Below are positions 22,700 through 26,105 of a stretch of 26,105 nucleotides of DNA, piece after piece. The notes under the pieces are model-generated. The model searched no databases and had not been told where the DNA came from. It saw only the letters and a program-made list of their open reading frames with translations. Every line of letters begins with the position of its first letter. Within the stretch, counting starts at the first letter, position 1. Origin of the DNA: Algorimicrobium sp002414705 (GTDB lineage: Bacteria > Bacteroidota > Bacteroidia > Flavobacteriales > Flavobacteriaceae); contig CAXAUF010000042.1 of NCBI GenBank assembly GCA_963972425.1, positions 1 to 26,105 on the forward strand. The letters run 5' to 3'. The position numbers and the translations under genes are program-made.

Positions 22700-23257
22700 T
22701 TACTTCTTCTTAACCCGATCTTCATTTTGCTTGACAAAACTAGCCCAACCTGAATAACTTTTTCCAATTTCTATGCGACCTTCATTGTAAAAATGACATA
22801 CGGCTGCTGCCAAACCATCCATAGAATCTAAATTTTTTGGCAAGGTTTTTAACCCTAACAAACCTTGGAGCATTTTAGCTACTTGTTCTTTACTGGCATT
22901 TCCATTTCCGGTAATGGCCATTTTTATTTTTTTGGGAGCATATTCGGTAATTGGGATTTCCCGACTTAAGCCAGCTGCCATAGCTACGCCTTGCGCGCGA
23001 CCTAACTTGAGCATACTCTGCACATTTTTCCCAAAGAAAGGTGCTTCAATAGCAATTTCGTCTGGATGATGCGTATCAATCAACTCGATGGTACGTTCAA
23101 AAATAAGTTTAAGTTTTAGGTAGTGATCTGTGTATTTTTTTAAATCTAATTCGTTTAACTGCATAAAAGTCATGGTTTTTCCCACTACTTTTATCAATCC
23201 AAAACCCATAATAGTTGTACCAGGATCAATCCCTAAAATAATTTTTTCTTTGCTCAT
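22700..23257 (-). CDS. ruvC: Holliday junction resolvase RuvC
   Basis: 185 aa, normal length. The four acidic active-site residues are present: D11 (GIDPGTT), E71 (AIEAPFFGKN), and D144 and D147 (NLDSMDGLAAAVCH). RuvC resolves Holliday junctions with RuvAB during recombinational repair. Its ATG overlaps the stop of the upstream beta-barrel gene by one base (TAATG), so translation should be coupled. The C-terminal tail after residue 160 is short and basic. Confidence 0.96.
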   Translation of the reverse strand: MSKEKIILGIDPGTTIMGFGLIKVVGKTMTFMQLNELDLKKYTDHYLKLKLIFERTIELIDTHHPDEIAIEAPFFGKNVQSMLKLGRAQGVAMAAGLSREIPITEYAPKKIKMAITGNGNASKEQVAKMLQGLLGLKTLPKNLDSMDGLAAAVCHFYNEGRIEIGKSYSGWASFVKQNEDRVKKK

Positions 23258-23895
23258 TAATCACAATAATAGCAACCACTTAATGATATTGAAACACCTA
23301 CTGTTGCTGTAAATAGGTTTCCATTAAACGACCCAAACCCATCAGACATTGGGTCAAAATCTGAACTAAATCCGTAAATGTATGACGTATCCAAAAACAC
23401 AGAAAGGGTTCGTGAAACAGTATAATGAAATTCCAATCCTGCCATGGCATTTAAAAATGATGTATTATTTTCAGAATATCCACTTAACGGCTTCACCATT
23501 GAAAATCCAGGCCCTGCATGTGCAACAATTCCTAAATATGGAGGCAAAAAGGTTGCTATCGGAGATAAATCGTACACAAACTGCGCATTAATTCTAGAAT
23601 AATTAATTTTAAAGTAAGGTGAACCTGAATCTTGCTCCAAACGATTAAACCCATAATCTAATTTTACACCATATTGTGGTTTAAACATACGCTGAATACC
23701 TAATTGCATAGTAGGAAAATTAATAGACTTACCTTCAAAACCTGTTACAAAACCGGTTGAACTTGGACTATTTAACCCAACAGAAATCTGGGCTTTCCAA
23801 CGGCTGGCTTCACTTTGAGCAAAACTGCTTGCAACCATAAAAAATAAAATAGCTGCCAAACCAACTGGCTTAATTTGTTTAAAAGCTATGTGCAT
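23257..23895 (-). CDS. Outer-membrane beta-barrel protein
   Basis: 212 aa. Signal peptide at about 1-26 (hydrophobic VGLAAILFFMVASS, cleavage near FAQ). The mature part alternates hydrophobic and polar residues in strands ending in aromatic residues (LDYGFNRL, INAQFVYDL, LSVFLDTSYIYGF, FTATVGVSIS), as in OprF/OmpX-like outer-membrane barrels. An unusual GCYYCD end follows the last strand. Role unknown. Overlaps ruvC by one base and is divergent from the flippase-like gene, 54 nt from its ATG. Confidence 0.8.
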   Translation of the reverse strand: MHIAFKQIKPVGLAAILFFMVASSFAQSEASRWKAQISVGLNSPSSTGFVTGFEGKSINFPTMQLGIQRMFKPQYGVKLDYGFNRLEQDSGSPYFKINYSRINAQFVYDLSPIATFLPPYLGIVAHAGPGFSMVKPLSGYSENNTSFLNAMAGLEFHYTVSRTLSVFLDTSYIYGFSSDFDPMSDGFGSFNGNLFTATVGVSISLSGCYYCD

Positions 23896-23949
23896 AGTAG
23901 TTAATTGTTTTTATTTGTATCATTACCTGTTATTGAAAAACGCCAAAAT

Positions 23950-24912
23950 ATGTTTGGAACGCTTCCACACAAAACTAAACAATTCTTTTTAGTGCTTATA
24001 AAATTGAGCATAGTAGTTGGTGCTTTTTATTTTATTTATAACAAACTGACAGCAAATCCTGATTTAGATTTTCAAGATTTTGTCAATTATTTAAGCGAAA
24101 ACAATAAATTTTCACTCAAAACCATTAGTTTTTTAGTTGTTTTGACCTATTTTAATTGGTTTTTTGAAATTCTAAAATGGCGTGTTTTAGTGTCTTCATT
24201 TAAAAAAATCTCATTTCATAAAGCTTTGGAGCAAAGTTTAGGCTCCTTAACCGCCTCTTTACTTACACCCAACCGTATTGGCGAATATGGCGTAAAAGCT
24301 ATGTATTATAAACCTTCCGAACGTAAACGTGTTGTGGCATTAAATTTATTGGGTAATAGTTTACAGATGCTCGTTACGGTTTTAATAGGAAGTGCTGGAT
24401 TATATCTTTTTTTAAACCAATACGAAACTGATATCGATTATTATAAAATTGCACGTTTTGGAGCCATTACCCTAATTATAGCTGCTGTTGGAATTATAGC
24501 TATTACCAAAAGTAAGGTACTATTTAAATGGTTTTCATTAGAAAAAATGACTAATTACTTTAAACAATTGCCTTTTAAAATTTATAGTATTGGTTTTGTA
24601 CTAGCGGTAATTAGATATGCTATTTTCTCTTTTCAATTTTATTATATCTTAACGCTATTTGGCGTTTCAACTTCATATTACAACACACTTTTGGTTATAA
24701 CCAGTATGTATCTTTTAGCATCCGTAATCCCTTCTATTTTCATTTTTGATGTGGTTATAAAAAGTAGCGTTGCCGTTTATTTGTTTGCTATAGTTGGCGT
24801 GAATACATTTACTGTTTTAAGTACGGTTACTGTTATGTGGTTACTAAACGTGGTGCTTCCTAGTGTTTTTGGTAGTATATTTGTTTTGAAATTTAAACTC
24901 CCTAAATACTAA
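23950..24912 (+). CDS. Flippase-like membrane protein (lysylphosphatidylglycerol synthase TM family)
   Basis: 320 aa from ATG 23950 (MFGTLPHKTKQ). A TTG at 23905 would add 15 residues and is less likely. About eight hydrophobic segments are visible, starting at 11-30, with the family's conserved middle region LGSLTASLLTPNRIGEYGVKA and the C-terminal SVIPSIFIFD. Family members lie in the inner membrane; some are the membrane part of MprF, others are linked to glycolipid or polysaccharide synthesis. Only 2 nt separate it from the glycosyltransferase gene, so the pair probably work together on an envelope lipid or glycan. Confidence 0.82.
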   Translation: MFGTLPHKTKQFFLVLIKLSIVVGAFYFIYNKLTANPDLDFQDFVNYLSENNKFSLKTISFLVVLTYFNWFFEILKWRVLVSSFKKISFHKALEQSLGSLTASLLTPNRIGEYGVKAMYYKPSERKRVVALNLLGNSLQMLVTVLIGSAGLYLFLNQYETDIDYYKIARFGAITLIIAAVGIIAITKSKVLFKWFSLEKMTNYFKQLPFKIYSIGFVLAVIRYAIFSFQFYYILTLFGVSTSYYNTLLVITSMYLLASVIPSIFIFDVVIKSSVAVYLFAIVGVNTFTVLSTVTVMWLLNVVLPSVFGSIFVLKFKLPKY

Positions 24913-24914
24913 AC

Positions 24915-26042
24915 ATGGTATTTATTATAGCCATATCCATCACGTTAGCATATCTCCTTTTAATAGGTGTGCTGATTTATGGATTTGAGAAGGTTCCAAA
25001 ATTTCAATCAAAAGACATTCCAGAAAAAACACCATTTTCAATTATTGTTCCCTTTAGAAATGAAGAAAATAATTTACCGCAGCTTTTAAAATCCATAAAA
25101 AATCTTGATTACCCAACAGATTTATATGAAATAATTCTGATTGATGATGATTCTGAAGACAGATCCGTAGAAAACATAAAAACCTTTATTGAAAACGGCT
25201 TACAACACGTTACGATTTTAAAGAACAATGTTAAAAGTACATCGCCAAAAAAAGAAGCCATTTCAATGGCCATAAAAAAAGCGAAATATAACTGGGTTAT
25301 TACAACCGATGCAGATTGTATAGTTCCCAAACTTTGGCTTAAAAGCTTTAACGGGATGATTCAAAATACACCTGCAAGATTAATTGCTGCTCCTGTTAAT
25401 TACCATGATATTGCTTCATTTTTAGACCGCTTTCAAACGCTAGATTTATTAAGTTTAATAGGTACAACTATTGGCTGTTTTGGAATTAAAGAACCTTTTT
25501 TAGCCAATGGTGCAAATTTAGCTTACAAAAAAGAATTGTTTTCGGAATTATCTGGTTTTGAAGGCTCAACAGAAATAGCCAGTGGTGATGATGTTTTTTT
25601 ACTTCAAAAAGCCGTAAAACACAATTCAGAAGATGTGTTTTATTTAAAAACTATAGATGCTACCGTTGAAACAAAACCACAAAGAAACTGGAATCAATTA
25701 GTGTCTCAACGTTTACGATGGGCTGCAAAATCTACGCACTATAAAAGTTTTTTCGGCATCTTTACAGGATTCCTTGTTATGCTTATGAATTTACTGATAG
25801 TTGTCCTAATTCCAATAGTGGCTTTTGGCATTTTAACAACAAATAATTTTATAAGCATATTGCTTATAAAATTAAGCATAGACTTTCTACTAATTTTTAA
25901 AACTAGTCGGTTTTTACACCAAGAATCCGTGCTAACATCGTATTTAGCGGCTAGTATTTTTTACCCCTTTTTTAGTACCTATATTATATTCATTTCATTT
26001 TACAAAGCGTATACCTGGAAAGGTAGAACGTTCAAAAAATAA
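24915..26042 (+). CDS. Membrane-bound family 2 glycosyltransferase
   Basis: 375 aa. An N-terminal membrane helix (3-22), then the GT-A domain: SIIVPFRNEENNL (42-54), LIDDDSEDRS (75-84), the DxD at D132-A133-D134 (TTDADC), the acceptor-site acid GDD at 224-226 and QRLRW at 265-269. Three to four C-terminal membrane helices (about 277-365) follow, as in processive or lipid-linked transferases. It should move a sugar from a nucleotide donor to a lipid or growing glycan at the inner membrane. Partner gene upstream, 2 nt away. Donor and acceptor cannot be predicted. Confidence 0.9.
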   Translation: MVFIIAISITLAYLLLIGVLIYGFEKVPKFQSKDIPEKTPFSIIVPFRNEENNLPQLLKSIKNLDYPTDLYEIILIDDDSEDRSVENIKTFIENGLQHVTILKNNVKSTSPKKEAISMAIKKAKYNWVITTDADCIVPKLWLKSFNGMIQNTPARLIAAPVNYHDIASFLDRFQTLDLLSLIGTTIGCFGIKEPFLANGANLAYKKELFSELSGFEGSTEIASGDDVFLLQKAVKHNSEDVFYLKTIDATVETKPQRNWNQLVSQRLRWAAKSTHYKSFFGIFTGFLVMLMNLLIVVLIPIVAFGILTTNNFISILLIKLSIDFLLIFKTSRFLHQESVLTSYLAASIFYPFFSTYIIFISFYKAYTWKGRTFKK

Positions 26043-26105
26043 AAAAATAGTATTATAGATATCATTTTATTTCTTTAGCTTTACAAGTAATCAAAATTTT
26101 CAAAA

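Noticed and set aside
23905..23949. TTG start for the flippase-like gene
   Set aside because: ATG at 23950 directly precedes the charged N-terminus and first membrane segment; the extension reads through the likely promoter.

Overview
The window looks like a chromosomal segment from a Bacteroidota bacterium, most likely a marine-type Flavobacteriaceae member (inference). The DNA is AT-rich, genes lack clear Shine-Dalgarno sequences, several promoters fit the Bacteroidota -7 element TAnnTTTG, and the gene content is typical of that group (DUF4407, BlaI/M56 pair, LytTR relay, AraC-controlled hydroxyproline operon).

Layout. 1-1481 appears to be the right edge of an integrated element. It holds a ParB-type protein running off the left edge, a regulatory spacer, an intact tRNA-Leu(UAG), and just beyond it the 5' half of a second tRNA-Leu(UAG), broken at its anticodon loop inside a 6-bp/6-nt/6-bp palindrome. 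1643-7651 carries an M20 dipeptidase, a BlaI/M56 repressor-protease pair with three operator-like repeats over its promoter, a DUF4407 membrane protein and a secreted SnoaL-like protein. 7652-7930 is a STAS-domain gene. 8113-13273 (minus) is a complete trans-4-hydroxy-L-proline catabolic operon (deaminase, CsaA-like protein, 2,5-dioxovalerate dehydrogenase, epimerase, FAD oxidase), facing a divergent AraC regulator at 13433-14278. A phnA-like gene follows at 14293-14871.

14916-16382 is a non-coding tandem array: one decayed and four clear copies of a unit of about 300-327 bp, lying immediately 3' of a phosphorelay operon. Each clear unit carries two terminator-like hairpins pointing the same way as the operon, a TCGACAG/CTGTCGA-type inverted repeat, and a tail resembling the last codons of the LytTR gene. 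One hairpin shows a compensatory base-pair change between copies. I regard this as the most interesting and possibly undescribed structure here. 16383-19975 (minus) encodes receiver protein, GAF-PAS-PAS histidine kinase, Hpt protein and LytTR regulator as four closely packed genes.

20104-23895 (minus) holds MmcQ/YjbR, a probable 50-aa small gene, a cyclase-family hydrolase, HemW, RuvC and an outer-membrane beta-barrel protein. 23950-26042 (plus) is a two-gene unit: a flippase-like membrane protein and a family 2 glycosyltransferase.

All family assignments are from reading motifs by eye; no database search or structure prediction was run.
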